Assembly (NCBI GenBank): GCA_017992055.1
Contig: JAGOPK010000020.1
Coordinates: 1 to 64,000 of the forward strand
DNA: 64,000 nucleotides
From: Burkholderiaceae bacterium
GTDB lineage: Bacteria; Pseudomonadota; Gammaproteobacteria; Burkholderiales; Burkholderiaceae_C
Reading direction: 5' to 3'
Position 1 is the first letter of the stretch, and every line of letters starts with the position of its first letter. Below, in pieces: positions 1 to 9,327 of the stretch. Position numbers and translations under genes: made by a program. A model generated the notes under the pieces. That model saw only the letters and a program-made list of their open reading frames with translations, did no database searches and was not told the origin of the DNA.

Positions 1-719
<719 letters not shown>

Positions 720-1141
720 ACAACCCCAGGCCCAGCGGGGCTGCAGGCTGTTGCGGGCGGCCAACGGGCCAGGGGACAGCGCTCTAGAGTCCAGCCTCTA
801 GCCACATGACTGCGGGGGGGTGTGGATCGCCCCGCCGCTCGCCGCTAAGTGCCTGATGTGCTGCTGCTTTCGGCGCGGCGATGGTGCGTGCACGCACCAT
901 CGCGCGGCCCGCTGCGCCATTGCGGGACGCGGCTGGGGCTTTCCCTAAAACTGGCGACGTGAAGTCGCCCGTGACAATGCGGTTACACCAAGCCGCCCAA
1001 ACAGCAACACAGGTTTACAAAGCCAGAGATTGCAGGGGTTGCCATGGGTCACCGGCCGGCATTGATTCATTTCGGTGCGGGTCGATTCATCACCGAGATC
1101 GCCAGGCTTTACCAAAGGCCTCACAACACTGGAGTAGCCCC
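720..1141. other. Intergenic region with inverted repeats upstream of a TonB receptor
   Basis: There is no convincing gene in these 420 bases. The receptor's frame stays open upstream from 881, but the translation there (881-1141) lacks export features and the real start is at 1142. Three inverted repeats stand out: 784-789/796-801, the 26-bp perfect palindrome at 878-903, and 953-958/964-969 with a 5-base loop. None is followed by a T-run, so they look more like operators or mRNA structures than terminators. I found no cobalamin-riboswitch B12-box sequence. Confidence 0.6.
878..903. promoter_or_regulatory. 26-bp perfect palindrome, candidate operator
   Basis: The two 13-base arms (GCGATGGTGCGTG and its exact complement) meet without a spacer at 890/891. 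The site lies about 240 bp upstream of the receptor start at 1142. Perfect symmetry over 26 bp suggests a dimeric DNA-binding regulator or a cruciform. No regulator gene is visible next to it in the window, so the binding protein is unknown. Confidence 0.45.
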
Positions 1142-4108
1142 ATGGCTCGAGTTGTCCGAAGAATTCATCCAACCCCGGTCTGCCTGGCAGTCTGGGCCAG
1201 CCTGGCCGCCCCGCTGGCCATGGCGCAGACGGCGCCCGCGCCCGCACCGGCCGGCGCCAAGCCGGCCGAAGAAGTGGTGATCTCGGGCTCGCGCATCAAG
1301 CGCGACAACTTCACCTCGATCGCGCCGCTGCAGATCATCCGCTCCGACGATTCGGCGATGGCCGGCTTCAGCTCGACGGCCGAGGTGCTGCAGGGCACGG
1401 CGGTCACCGGTGGCCAAGGCCAGATCAACAACGCCTACGGCGGCTATGTCACCGACGGCGGCCCCGGCGCCAACACCCTGGGCCTGCGTGGCCTGCGCCC
1501 GACCCAGACCCTGGTGCTGCTGAACGGCCGCCGGCTGGCGCCCTCGGGCACGCGCGGCGCCGTCGGTGCCGCCGACCTGAACGTGCTGCCCAATGCCATC
1601 ATCGACCGCATCGAGGTGCTGAAGGACGGCGCCTCGTCGATCTACGGTTCTGACGCCATCGCCGGCGTGGTGAACATCATCACCAAGAAGAACCTCAACG
1701 GCATCACGGCCTCGACCAAGCTGAAGTTCACCGAAGGCGGCGGCGAGGAACGTGGCCTGTCCCTGGTGGGCGGCTTTGTCTCCGACCGGGCCCACATCTC
1801 GGGCTCCTACGACTACTACGAGCGCCTGGAACTGACGCTGGGCGACCGCGACTGGACGCGCTGCAACACCGACTACCGCCGCACCAGCAGCGGCGGCGTG
1901 GTGGGCGAGTGGGGCAGCTTCGACTTCAAGGACCCGCTCACCGGCAAGCCCAAGTGCTACCCGATCAGCGGCACCGGCTCCAACGGCGTGACCATCAATA
2001 CGCTGGGCACCAGCAACATCACCGGCGTCGGCGCGGCCGGCTCGGTGGGCACGGCCTTCAACCGCTGGCGTCCCAACTCGGCCATCACCACCGGCCTGGT
2101 GGGCTATGAAGGCGTGGGCGGCGGCACCAACAACCTGAATGTGCGCGATACGTTTGATCCGCGCACGCTGAACCGCTCGCTGATCTCGCCGACCAAGAAC
2201 CACAGCCTGTTCCTGCAGGGCGGCTTCGATCTGAGCGCCCTGGGCGATGCCGAGGCCTATTACGAGCTGCTGTACGGACGCCGCGAGTCCTCGCAGGTCG
2301 GCTATCGCCAGCTGTCGCTGGACTACATGAAGGGCAGCCCGCTGATCCCGGCCGGCCTGGCCGCCAGCACCTTCTCGGGCCCGACCAACATCAGCAACGG
2401 CGCCAACGTGGGCGTGCGCGGCTTCATCGGCTTCGGCAACGACGAGTCCTCGCAGTCGGTGGACTTCTACCGTGCGGTGGCCGGCCTGCGTGGCTCGGTG
2501 CTGAAGACCGGCTGGGACTATGACGTGGTCGTTGCCCACAGCGAAGGCAAGGGCGTCTACACCTCGCAGTCCTGGCTCACCGACCGCATGGCCCAGAGCC
2601 TGAACGTGGTGTCCAACGGCGCCGGCGGCTTCAACTGCGTGAACCCGGCCAACGGCTGCGTGGCCGCTCCGGCGCTGACCGCCGCGGTCATCGGCGGCCA
2701 GCTGCCGCAGGCCTGGACCAACTTCGTCTGGCAGCCGGTGACGGGTGTCAGCAAGTACAAGGAAGACACGCTGTCGGCCTCGGTCACCGGCAAGCTGCTG
2801 GACCTGCCCTACGGCAAGCTGAAGGGCGCCTTCGGCTTCGAGACCCGCTCGTACTCGATCGACGACACGCCGCCCATCGATTCGCAGACCGGCAACCTGT
2901 ACAACCTGACCTCGGCCACGCCGACGCGCGGCAAGGACCGGGTGTTCGACACCTTTGCCGAAATCGATGCGCCGCTGCTGGCCAACCTGCCGGGCGTGCA
3001 TGAGCTGAGCCTGAACGTCTCGGGCCGCTGGTCCGACTACAAGTCCTATGGCAAGGGCTCGACCTACAAGGTGGGCGGCCTGTGGTCGCCGGCCAAGTGG
3101 GTGACGCTGCGCGCCACCACCGGCACCTCGTACCGCGCCCCGGCGCTGTATGAGCAGTTCCTGGGCGCCACCAGCGGCTTCCTGTCGCAGCAGAACGATC
3201 CCTGCAACAACTGGGATGCGGCCTCGAATGCCGGCACCACACGTGCCGCCAACTGCGCCAGCGAAGGCCTGCCCGCGGGCTTCAATGCCACGTCCAGCAT
3301 CGCGGTCATCAACTCCGGCGGCGCCAAGGCCGGCCTGAAGGCCGAGACCTCGAAGAACGGGACCGTCGGCCTGGTGCTGCAGCCTGCGCTGGGCACCGGC
3401 TGGGGCGATCTGTCGGTGGCGATCGACTACTTCGACATCCAGATCGACAACGGCGTGGCCCGTGCCGGCGCCACGTCCATCCTGAGCCGCTGCTACGACG
3501 ACCCGCAGTTCCGCAGCGGTGGTGGCTTCTGCCGACTGGTCGATGCGCGCAATGCCTCGTCGAATGCGCTGACGGTGAACGACAGCTATGTGAACCTGGC
3601 CACCGACAAGGTGCGTGGCCTGGACTACACGGCGCGTTACTCCAACACCATCGGCAACGGCAAGCTGCGCCTGAACCTGAACGTCACCGAGTTCCGCCTG
3701 CAGGCCAACAAGCTGTTCGCCGAGGACGCGCTCGACAACGACAACGGCACCATCGGCAAGCCGAAGTGGTCGGGCACGCTGGACGTCAACTACGACTACC
3801 AGAACTGGCGCTTCTATTACGGCATGGACTGGGTCGGCAAGATGGACTCCTACGAGTACCTGGGCCAGAACCCCGCCACCAGCACCTACAAGCTGGACAC
3901 GCCCAACTACTACAAGCACACCGTCTCGGTGGGCTATGTGGAAACCGGCAAGTGGGACGTGACCCTGGGCATCCGCAACCTGGCCGACATCAAGCCGCCC
4001 CCGATCTCGGCCCAGGCCGGCTACAACCGCGTCGGCAACGCCCCGCTGTACAGCGGCTTCGACTATGTCGGCCGCACGGTGTTCCTGAACGCCAGCAAGA
4101 CCTTCTGA
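1142..4108 (+). CDS. TonB-dependent outer-membrane receptor (copy 1 of receptor-peptidase module)
   Basis: This is a 988-residue outer-membrane beta-barrel for TonB/ExbB/ExbD-driven import. I chose the ATG at 1142, preceded by GGAG, because it places a signal peptide at residues 1-28 (cleavage AMA/QT). An Ala/Pro linker and a TonB-box-like stretch (EEVVISGSR, about 43-51) follow, then the plug domain (about 45-165) with the conserved LNGRRL, RIEVLKDGASSIYGSDAIAGV-type motifs. The rest is barrel, ending in the C-terminal Phe expected by the BAM machinery. The type resembles the large receptors abundant in Xanthomonas, Caulobacter and related groups, whose substrates are mostly unknown. The exported peptidase 72 bp downstream and the peptide ABC ATPase upstream suggest a peptide-like ligand, which is inference. 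Confidence 0.92.
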   Translation: MARVVRRIHPTPVCLAVWASLAAPLAMAQTAPAPAPAGAKPAEEVVISGSRIKRDNFTSIAPLQIIRSDDSAMAGFSSTAEVLQGTAVTGGQGQINNAYGGYVTDGGPGANTLGLRGLRPTQTLVLLNGRRLAPSGTRGAVGAADLNVLPNAIIDRIEVLKDGASSIYGSDAIAGVVNIITKKNLNGITASTKLKFTEGGGEERGLSLVGGFVSDRAHISGSYDYYERLELTLGDRDWTRCNTDYRRTSSGGVVGEWGSFDFKDPLTGKPKCYPISGTGSNGVTINTLGTSNITGVGAAGSVGTAFNRWRPNSAITTGLVGYEGVGGGTNNLNVRDTFDPRTLNRSLISPTKNHSLFLQGGFDLSALGDAEAYYELLYGRRESSQVGYRQLSLDYMKGSPLIPAGLAASTFSGPTNISNGANVGVRGFIGFGNDESSQSVDFYRAVAGLRGSVLKTGWDYDVVVAHSEGKGVYTSQSWLTDRMAQSLNVVSNGAGGFNCVNPANGCVAAPALTAAVIGGQLPQAWTNFVWQPVTGVSKYKEDTLSASVTGKLLDLPYGKLKGAFGFETRSYSIDDTPPIDSQTGNLYNLTSATPTRGKDRVFDTFAEIDAPLLANLPGVHELSLNVSGRWSDYKSYGKGSTYKVGGLWSPAKWVTLRATTGTSYRAPALYEQFLGATSGFLSQQNDPCNNWDAASNAGTTRAANCASEGLPAGFNATSSIAVINSGGAKAGLKAETSKNGTVGLVLQPALGTGWGDLSVAIDYFDIQIDNGVARAGATSILSRCYDDPQFRSGGGFCRLVDARNASSNALTVNDSYVNLATDKVRGLDYTARYSNTIGNGKLRLNLNVTEFRLQANKLFAEDALDNDNGTIGKPKWSGTLDVNYDYQNWRFYYGMDWVGKMDSYEYLGQNPATSTYKLDTPNYYKHTVSVGYVETGKWDVTLGIRNLADIKPPPISAQAGYNRVGNAPLYSGFDYVGRTVFLNASKTF

Positions 4109-4128
4109 TCCTCATCTGACCGTTGAGG

Positions 4129-4155
4129 CCTCTGCAGCGCAGGTCGCTGCAGAGG
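4129..4155 (+). terminator. Perfect 11-bp stem-loop between receptor and peptidase genes
   Basis: Arms 4129-4139 (CCTCTGCAGCG) and 4145-4155 pair perfectly around a 5-base loop and are followed by the weakly T-rich TCGTCTTACTTCT. It may be a partial terminator or an mRNA-stabilising structure that lowers peptidase expression relative to the receptor. Confidence 0.5.
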
Positions 4156-4180
4156 TCGTCTTACTTCTGGGGTTCCCAAT

Positions 4181-6262
4181 ATGTCGAGAAATCAATGGCG
4201 GGCATTGCGCTGGGCGGGCCTGAGCGCTGCCGCCCTGGCCATCACGCCGGTGCTGGGCCAGACCGCGGCCAGCGCGGAGGTGATGCCGCTGCAGGCGCCC
4301 ACCGTCGAGCAGCTGGCCCAGCATCCGCGCATGACCGGCTTCCGGCTGTCGCCCGACGGCAAGCACATCATCGCCATCGAGAGCCAGGGCGATGTGCGCA
4401 ACATCCTGGTCTGGCAGACCGACAAGCTGTCGGCCAAGCCGCAGGTCATCGGCGCCAGCAACATGCGCATCCAGTCGGCATCGTTCCTGAAGAACGACAT
4501 GCTGGCGGTGACGCTGATGCAGCCCTATGACGCGCGGCTGGATGGCGTGCTGACCAAGACCTTCATCAACAAGCTGCTGGTCACCGACCTGGCCGGCAAG
4601 ACCTGGAAGGAGCCGCTGGAGGCCGCGAACATCACGCGCTCCGACGACTACAAGCGCCTGGCGGCGCTGGCCCTGCCGACCATCAAGAGCCGCATGCCGC
4701 GCGATCCGGACAATGTCATCGTCGAGAGCGATGGCCTGGGCCGCGAGCGCGACCTGTTCCGCTACAACCTGCGCACCGGCGAGGCGGCACGCATCCTCAG
4801 GCTCAGCGAGCACGACCAGGACGTGCTGGTCGATGCCGCGGGCCGGCCGCGGGCCAAGACCCGCTCGGGCTCCGACAGCAAGGGCTTCTACATCGCCACC
4901 GACCTGCGCAATGCCGCGTCCGGCCAGTGGGAGGAGCATTTCCGCTCCTATGTGAAGGACCGCGACGTGGTCGACATCGTCGGCCTGGGCACCACGCCCA
5001 ACACCGTGGTGCTGCGCAGCAACGTCGGCCGCGAGGTGGCGGCGCTGTTCGAGTACGACGTGCAGGCCCGGGCCATCAAGAGCACGCTGTTCGAGCACAA
5101 GTTCTTCGAGTCCACCGGCACGCGGCTGCTGTCGGGCGACGACCCCGACGAGGCCAACAGCTTCGACGGCTTCAGCTACCACGGCGTCTACGGCATCGAG
5201 ACCCACTGGGCCCATCCGCGCCATGCGGCCGTGGTCAAGGGCGTGGCCCAGTACCTGCGCATCCCCGAGGTGGCCCAACCCCTGGTCGACGTGGCCAGTG
5301 GCAAGCGCGTCGAGGTGCCGGCCTTCGACGGCGTGAGCATCGCCATCACCGGCTTCCATGCCGGCGAGACGCCGACCTATCTGGTGCGGGTGGCGGGGCT
5401 GAACTATCCGGCCGAGCACTACATGCTGCGCGGCCAGCGGCTGACGCTGCTGGCCAAGGAGCATCCGCAGCTCGACCGGCGTGCGCTGGGCAAGTCCAGC
5501 CTGGCCTACTACAAGGCCCGCGACGGGCTGAACATCCCGGCCATCCTGACCGTGCCCAATCCGGCGCTGTGCGGCCCGGGGCCCTATGCCGCGGTGGTGC
5601 ATCCGCATGGCGGCCCCTGGGCCCGCGACGACATGGACTTCGACAGCTCGGGCTGGGTGCCCTTGCTGGTGTCGCGCTGCCGGGTCGTGCTGCAGCCGCA
5701 GTACCGCGGCTCGGCCGAATGGGGCCGCACGCTGTGGATGTCCGGCGACGCGCAGTGGGGCCAGAAGATGCAGGACGACAAGGACGACGGCGTGCAGTGG
5801 CTGGTCAGCGAAAAGCTGGCCGACCCCAAGCGCGTGGCCATGTTCGGCTTCTCGTATGGCGGCTATGCGGCCTTTGCCGCGGCAGTGCGGCCGAACGGCC
5901 ACTACAAGTGCGCCATCGCCGGGGCCGGCGTGTCCGACATCGAGCGCATCTGGGCCAAGTTCTACACCAACCCCTACTTCCGCGAGGGCCAGGAACCCAC
6001 GGTCAAGGGCCTGAGCCCGCTGACGCAGGCCGACAAGATCAAGATCCCGATCATGGTCTACCACGGCGAGCGCGACCAGATCGTGCCGCTGATCCAGTCG
6101 GAGCTGTTCGTCGAGAAGGCGCGCAAGTCCGATCAGGCCGTGGAGTACCACATGCTGCAGGACTATGCCCACGGCCCGGCCTGGACGCGCGACATCATGG
6201 CCCGGCAGCTGAGGATCATCGACCAGTACCTGGCCAAGGGTTGCGGCGGCTCCGGTCTGTAG
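4181..6262 (+). CDS. Exported S9-family (prolyl oligopeptidase-like) serine peptidase, copy 1
   Basis: A 693-residue serine hydrolase of the S9 family, which cleaves short peptides, often at proline or acyl-amino-acid bonds. The N-terminus (hydrophobic about 11-25, then GQTAASAEV) looks like a Sec signal peptide, so action in the periplasm is likely. The first ~400 residues contain the LSPDGK motif of the WD40-like beta-propeller. The C-terminal alpha/beta-hydrolase domain has the nucleophile motif GFSYGGY with Ser558, acid Asp632 (GERDQIVP) and His664 (DYAHGP). The 32-residue Asp-His spacing is normal for S9. It lies 72 bp after the receptor gene on the same strand and is presumably co-transcribed. 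The exact substrate cannot be read from sequence. Lasso-peptide isopeptidases are S9 relatives found beside TonB receptors and are a possible alternative. Confidence 0.88.
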   Translation: MSRNQWRALRWAGLSAAALAITPVLGQTAASAEVMPLQAPTVEQLAQHPRMTGFRLSPDGKHIIAIESQGDVRNILVWQTDKLSAKPQVIGASNMRIQSASFLKNDMLAVTLMQPYDARLDGVLTKTFINKLLVTDLAGKTWKEPLEAANITRSDDYKRLAALALPTIKSRMPRDPDNVIVESDGLGRERDLFRYNLRTGEAARILRLSEHDQDVLVDAAGRPRAKTRSGSDSKGFYIATDLRNAASGQWEEHFRSYVKDRDVVDIVGLGTTPNTVVLRSNVGREVAALFEYDVQARAIKSTLFEHKFFESTGTRLLSGDDPDEANSFDGFSYHGVYGIETHWAHPRHAAVVKGVAQYLRIPEVAQPLVDVASGKRVEVPAFDGVSIAITGFHAGETPTYLVRVAGLNYPAEHYMLRGQRLTLLAKEHPQLDRRALGKSSLAYYKARDGLNIPAILTVPNPALCGPGPYAAVVHPHGGPWARDDMDFDSSGWVPLLVSRCRVVLQPQYRGSAEWGRTLWMSGDAQWGQKMQDDKDDGVQWLVSEKLADPKRVAMFGFSYGGYAAFAAAVRPNGHYKCAIAGAGVSDIERIWAKFYTNPYFREGQEPTVKGLSPLTQADKIKIPIMVYHGERDQIVPLIQSELFVEKARKSDQAVEYHMLQDYAHGPAWTRDIMARQLRIIDQYLAKGCGGSGL

Positions 6263-6588
6263 GAAAAAGCCCCAGACGCAACAGCCTCCGGGATGTTGTG
6301 GGTTACCAACAGGTACATGCCCTTGGTCTGTGCGCAGATGTTGCGGTCGGCGCCGTGCACGACCGTTTCGCAAGAACACTGCGTGGCGAGCCAAGTATTT
6401 GATTTGAAAGTGTATTTGGAGCCAATGCCGGCAATCATGGGCGGCGATTCCCGATCCCGGCAGGCCGCCGGTCGGGCATTCGCGACACGGCCGCCGACCC
6501 AGGTGGAGGCGTGCAGCTTCATGACGCTGTGACAATCCGGACACGGTTCTTCGTGGATGGAACGGTCCGTGCTAACCCGCAGGATCAC
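6163..6588 (-). CDS. Possible small Cys-containing hypothetical protein, antisense to the intergenic region
   Basis: I do not recognise this 141-codon frame. It starts with GTG at 6588 and fills the gap between the first peptidase and the second receptor, running 100 bp into the peptidase 3' end on the other strand. Two Cys pairs (CPDC near residue 16, CSC near residue 72) could bind zinc. In the non-overlapping part the third positions are fairly GC-rich, but base composition is noticeably more AT-rich than the neighbours, as expected for acquired or decaying DNA. The upstream sequence is only a weak ribosome-binding site. It may be a real small zinc-ribbon-like protein, a gene remnant, or chance. 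Confidence 0.3.
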   Translation of the reverse strand: MILRVSTDRSIHEEPCPDCHSVMKLHASTWVGGRVANARPAACRDRESPPMIAGIGSKYTFKSNTWLATQCSCETVVHGADRNICAQTKGMYLLVTHNIPEAVASGAFSYRPEPPQPLARYWSMILSCRAMMSRVQAGPWA

Positions 6589-6648
6589 GTTCCCCGCGAG
6601 GGCGTGGTTGAAACCAACCTTGACCTCAATCTCTGACTAGGAGAGTTC
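6263..6648. other. 386-bp gap between the two receptor-peptidase modules
   Basis: On the plus strand I see only leader structure: a small hairpin (6606-6610/6615-6619) and an AGGAGA ribosome-binding site directly before the ATG at 6649. The composition is lower in GC than the flanks, especially around 6380-6440. The only coding candidate is the minus-strand frame at 6163-6588. Confidence 0.5.
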
Positions 6649-9231
6649 ATGTTTCATCGTTCCAAACTCAGTGCCGCGGCGCTGACCGCCCTCGGCGGCG
6701 CCATGGTGGTGCTGTCGTCCACCGCTGTCGCCCAGAACGCCCAGCGCGTCGAGATCACCGGCTCGGCGATCAAGCGCACCACCGCCGAGGGTCCGGCCCC
6801 GGTTGAAGTCATCACCAAGAAGGACATCGAGCGCACCGGCGCCACCTCGATCAACGAACTGCTGCGTTCGCTGGCCTCGGTCGACATCTTCGACCAGGGC
6901 GAACTGGCCTCGAACTCTCCCGCCGGTTCGGGCACGGCGTCGATCCGCCTGCGCGGCCTGAGCGAAAGCGACCTGCTGGTGCTGGTGAACGGCCGCCGCG
7001 TGCCGATCAATGCGCTGTACGACTCGTCGGGCGCCGGCGCGGCCTTCGACATCAACTCGCTGCCCATCGGTGCCATCGAGCGCATCGACATCATGAAGGA
7101 CGGCGGCTCGGCCATCTACGGCGCCGACGCCGTGGCCGGCGTGATCAACTTCATCACCAAGACCGACTACCAGGGCGTCGAGGTCACCGGCAGCTACGGC
7201 ACCAGCAGCCGCAGCGACGGCAAGGAAACCCGCCTGGGTGCCTCGGCCGGCTTCGGCGACCTGGCCAAGGACGGCTGGAACGTGCTGCTGGGCCTGGACG
7301 TGTTCAAGCGCGACCCGATCCTGCGCAAGGACCGCGAGATCTCCAAGTCGGTGGACTTCCGCCGCTATGGCGCCGGTGACGGCCGCAGCGGCTTCTCGCC
7401 CTACGGCAACGTGATCGACCCGATCACCGGTGCTTTCGTCGGCCTGCCCTACACCACCTGCCCGACCGAGAACCTGCGTGCCGGCGTCTGCCGCTACGAC
7501 TTCAACGCCAGCCTGCTGACGGCCTACAACGCGGCCGACCGCGTCAGCGCCATGGGCCTGGGCACGCTGCGCCTGGGCGCCGACATCCGCGCCTTCGCCG
7601 AAGTCATCGCCTCGACCTCGAAGAACACCTTCCTGGCCCACCCGGTGCCCGACTACTTCATCGTGCCCATCACCGATGCGGCGCAGCGTCCGTACGAGAT
7701 CAAGGATGCGCAGGGCGTCGGCACCAACCAGGTCTACATCGCCGGCCGCTTCATGCAGGGTGGCCCGCGCACGACCGAGCGCAAGTCGGACTTCTTCAAC
7801 GCCGCCACCGGCGTCGAAGGCTTCACCGCCGGCCTGGACTGGAAGGTGAGCGTCAGCCACGGTTTCAGCAAGGTCACCAACAACGACAGCAACTACTTCG
7901 ACGCCACCAAGTGGGCGGCGGCCACGACCTCCGGCAGCCTGGACCCGACCAAGACCACCAACAGCGCCACCCTGGTCGATGGCCTGAAGGTGCGCCCGGT
8001 GCGCGTGGGCAAGTCTGAGCTGACCACCTTCAGTGCGCAGGTCAGTGGCGACCTGTTCAAGCTGCCCGGCGGCGTCAGCAAGTACGCGGTGGGCATCAAC
8101 TCCAACCGCGAGACGCTGGAGGACACGCCGGACGCCCTGACCCAGGCCGGTCAGGTGGTCGGCAGCATCCAGCAGTCGGCGGTGTCGGCCTCGCGCACCT
8201 ACAACGCGGTCTACGGTGAGCTGCAGCTGCCGCTGCTGAAGGATCTGGAAGGCCAGATCGCCCTGCGCTATGACAGCTATCCCAACAACGTCAGCCGCAG
8301 CAGCCCCAAGATCGGCCTGAAGTACACGCCGATCCCGGCCCTGGCGCTGCGCGGTTCGTACAGCGAGAGCTTCCGCGCCCCGGTGCTCAAGCAGCTGTAC
8401 GGCGCGCAGGAAGAAGGTGCCATCACCATCACCACGCCGTCGCAGTGCACGGCGCTGGGCGTGCCGCTGGCCACCGACGGCACCTGCCTGCTCAACGCCT
8501 ACCAGGTCAACGGCTCCAATGCCAACCTGAAGCCCGAAACCGCCAAGACCTTCAACCTGGGTCTGGTGTTCGACGACGGCGGCCTGTTCAGCTCCAGCAT
8601 CGACTGGTGGAAGATCGAGAAGTCTGACGACATCTCGTCGCCGACGATCAGCAGCGCCATCAACGCGGGCCTGTTCGCGAAGATCGGCCCGCGCTACTAC
8701 ATCTACACCAACCTGCAGAACATCGCCCAGCGCGAAGTGTCGGGTACCGATGTGGAAGCACGCCTGCGCTTCAAGGGCACGGCCCTGGGCAACGTGACCG
8801 TGCGCAACATGTTCACGTACTTCGACACCGTCAAGACGCGCTCGTCGGCGACCTCGGACTGGGCCGAGTACAACGCCACCTACCGCTATCCGCGTTGGCG
8901 CAATACGCTGACCGTGCGTTCCGAGTTCGGTCCCTGGGATCTGAGCGGCGCCTGGCGCTCGGTGGCTGGCTTTGCCGACACCGACCTGCCCCAGCCGGTG
9001 GCCGCCGGCACGCGCCGGGTGGGCACGCACGAGGAGCTGGACCTGTCGGGCCGCTATTCGGGCTTCAAGGGCTGGGAGCTGAGCTTCACGGTCAAGAATG
9101 CCCTGGACCGCATGCCCCCGCTGAGCCTGACCAACGCGCTGGACAACACCTACACGCAGATGGGCTTTGCCGAGCTGTACACGGCGCGTGGCCGTTACTT
9201 CCAGCTGGGTGCCAAGTACACCTTCCGCTGA
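6649..9231 (+). CDS. TonB-dependent outer-membrane receptor (copy 2 of receptor-peptidase module)
   Basis: An 860-residue TonB-dependent receptor. Residues 1-28 form a signal peptide (cleavage AVA/QN). After it come the TonB-box-like RVEITGSAIKR and the plug with LVNGRRVP, IERIDIMKDGGSAIYG and DAVAGVINFITK motifs. The C-terminal barrel strand ends YTFR. A clear AGGAGA lies 8 bases before the ATG. It shares the plug motifs and the GSxIKR start with the receptor at 1142 but is about 130 residues shorter and clearly diverged, so it is an older paralogue rather than a recent duplication. It is separated from its peptidase by strong hairpins, so the pair may not be expressed at equal levels. Substrate is unknown; peptides are suggested by context. 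Confidence 0.92.
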   Translation: MFHRSKLSAAALTALGGAMVVLSSTAVAQNAQRVEITGSAIKRTTAEGPAPVEVITKKDIERTGATSINELLRSLASVDIFDQGELASNSPAGSGTASIRLRGLSESDLLVLVNGRRVPINALYDSSGAGAAFDINSLPIGAIERIDIMKDGGSAIYGADAVAGVINFITKTDYQGVEVTGSYGTSSRSDGKETRLGASAGFGDLAKDGWNVLLGLDVFKRDPILRKDREISKSVDFRRYGAGDGRSGFSPYGNVIDPITGAFVGLPYTTCPTENLRAGVCRYDFNASLLTAYNAADRVSAMGLGTLRLGADIRAFAEVIASTSKNTFLAHPVPDYFIVPITDAAQRPYEIKDAQGVGTNQVYIAGRFMQGGPRTTERKSDFFNAATGVEGFTAGLDWKVSVSHGFSKVTNNDSNYFDATKWAAATTSGSLDPTKTTNSATLVDGLKVRPVRVGKSELTTFSAQVSGDLFKLPGGVSKYAVGINSNRETLEDTPDALTQAGQVVGSIQQSAVSASRTYNAVYGELQLPLLKDLEGQIALRYDSYPNNVSRSSPKIGLKYTPIPALALRGSYSESFRAPVLKQLYGAQEEGAITITTPSQCTALGVPLATDGTCLLNAYQVNGSNANLKPETAKTFNLGLVFDDGGLFSSSIDWWKIEKSDDISSPTISSAINAGLFAKIGPRYYIYTNLQNIAQREVSGTDVEARLRFKGTALGNVTVRNMFTYFDTVKTRSSATSDWAEYNATYRYPRWRNTLTVRSEFGPWDLSGAWRSVAGFADTDLPQPVAAGTRRVGTHEELDLSGRYSGFKGWELSFTVKNALDRMPPLSLTNALDNTYTQMGFAELYTARGRYFQLGAKYTFR

Positions 9232-9241
9232 TCGACCGCTC

Positions 9242-9261
9242 GGGCAGGCTGCGGCCTGCCC
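9242..9261 (+). other. Stem-loop after receptor 2
   Basis: GGGCAGGC pairs with GCCTGCCC around a TGCG tetraloop, just upstream of the intrinsic terminator. It probably protects the receptor mRNA 3' end or assists termination. Confidence 0.45.
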
Positions 9262-9272
9262 GGACGCTCACC

Positions 9273-9299
9273 GGGGCGCCTATCATGGGCGCCCCTTTT
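9273..9299 (+). terminator. Rho-independent terminator of receptor 2
   Basis: The 8-bp GC stem GGGGCGCC/GGCGCCCC (9273-9280 and 9288-9295) with a 7-base loop is followed directly by TTTT. It sits 29 bp before the peptidase start, so the peptidase either depends on read-through or has its own weak promoter. Confidence 0.75.
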
Positions 9300-9327
9300 C
9301 ATTGGTGCCTGCACTGATCGACCGAGC

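Noticed and set aside
881-1141. Upstream ATG for receptor 1
   Set aside because: It would add 87 residues before the signal peptide and begins inside the 26-bp palindrome. The ATG at 1142 has a ribosome-binding site and a proper signal sequence.
720-1141. Cobalamin riboswitch before the receptor
   Set aside because: I could not find the B12-box sequence or its typical surrounding elements.
1121-3919. 932-codon frame on the minus strand opposite receptor 1
   Set aside because: It mirrors the receptor's codon pattern. High GC makes long antisense frames common here, and the translation is Ala/Val/Arg/Gly-rich without domains or a ribosome-binding site.
6293-6532. 79-codon plus-strand frame between the two modules
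   Set aside because: No ribosome-binding site, no domain, and it is opposite the better minus-strand candidate.
4112-6544. 810-codon frame opposite the first peptidase
   Set aside because: Low-complexity antisense translation with no recognisable motif. The plus-strand gene has a signal peptide and catalytic triad.
6637-9030. 797-codon frame opposite receptor 2
   Set aside because: Same antisense artefact of GC-rich codons. No start signal or domain.
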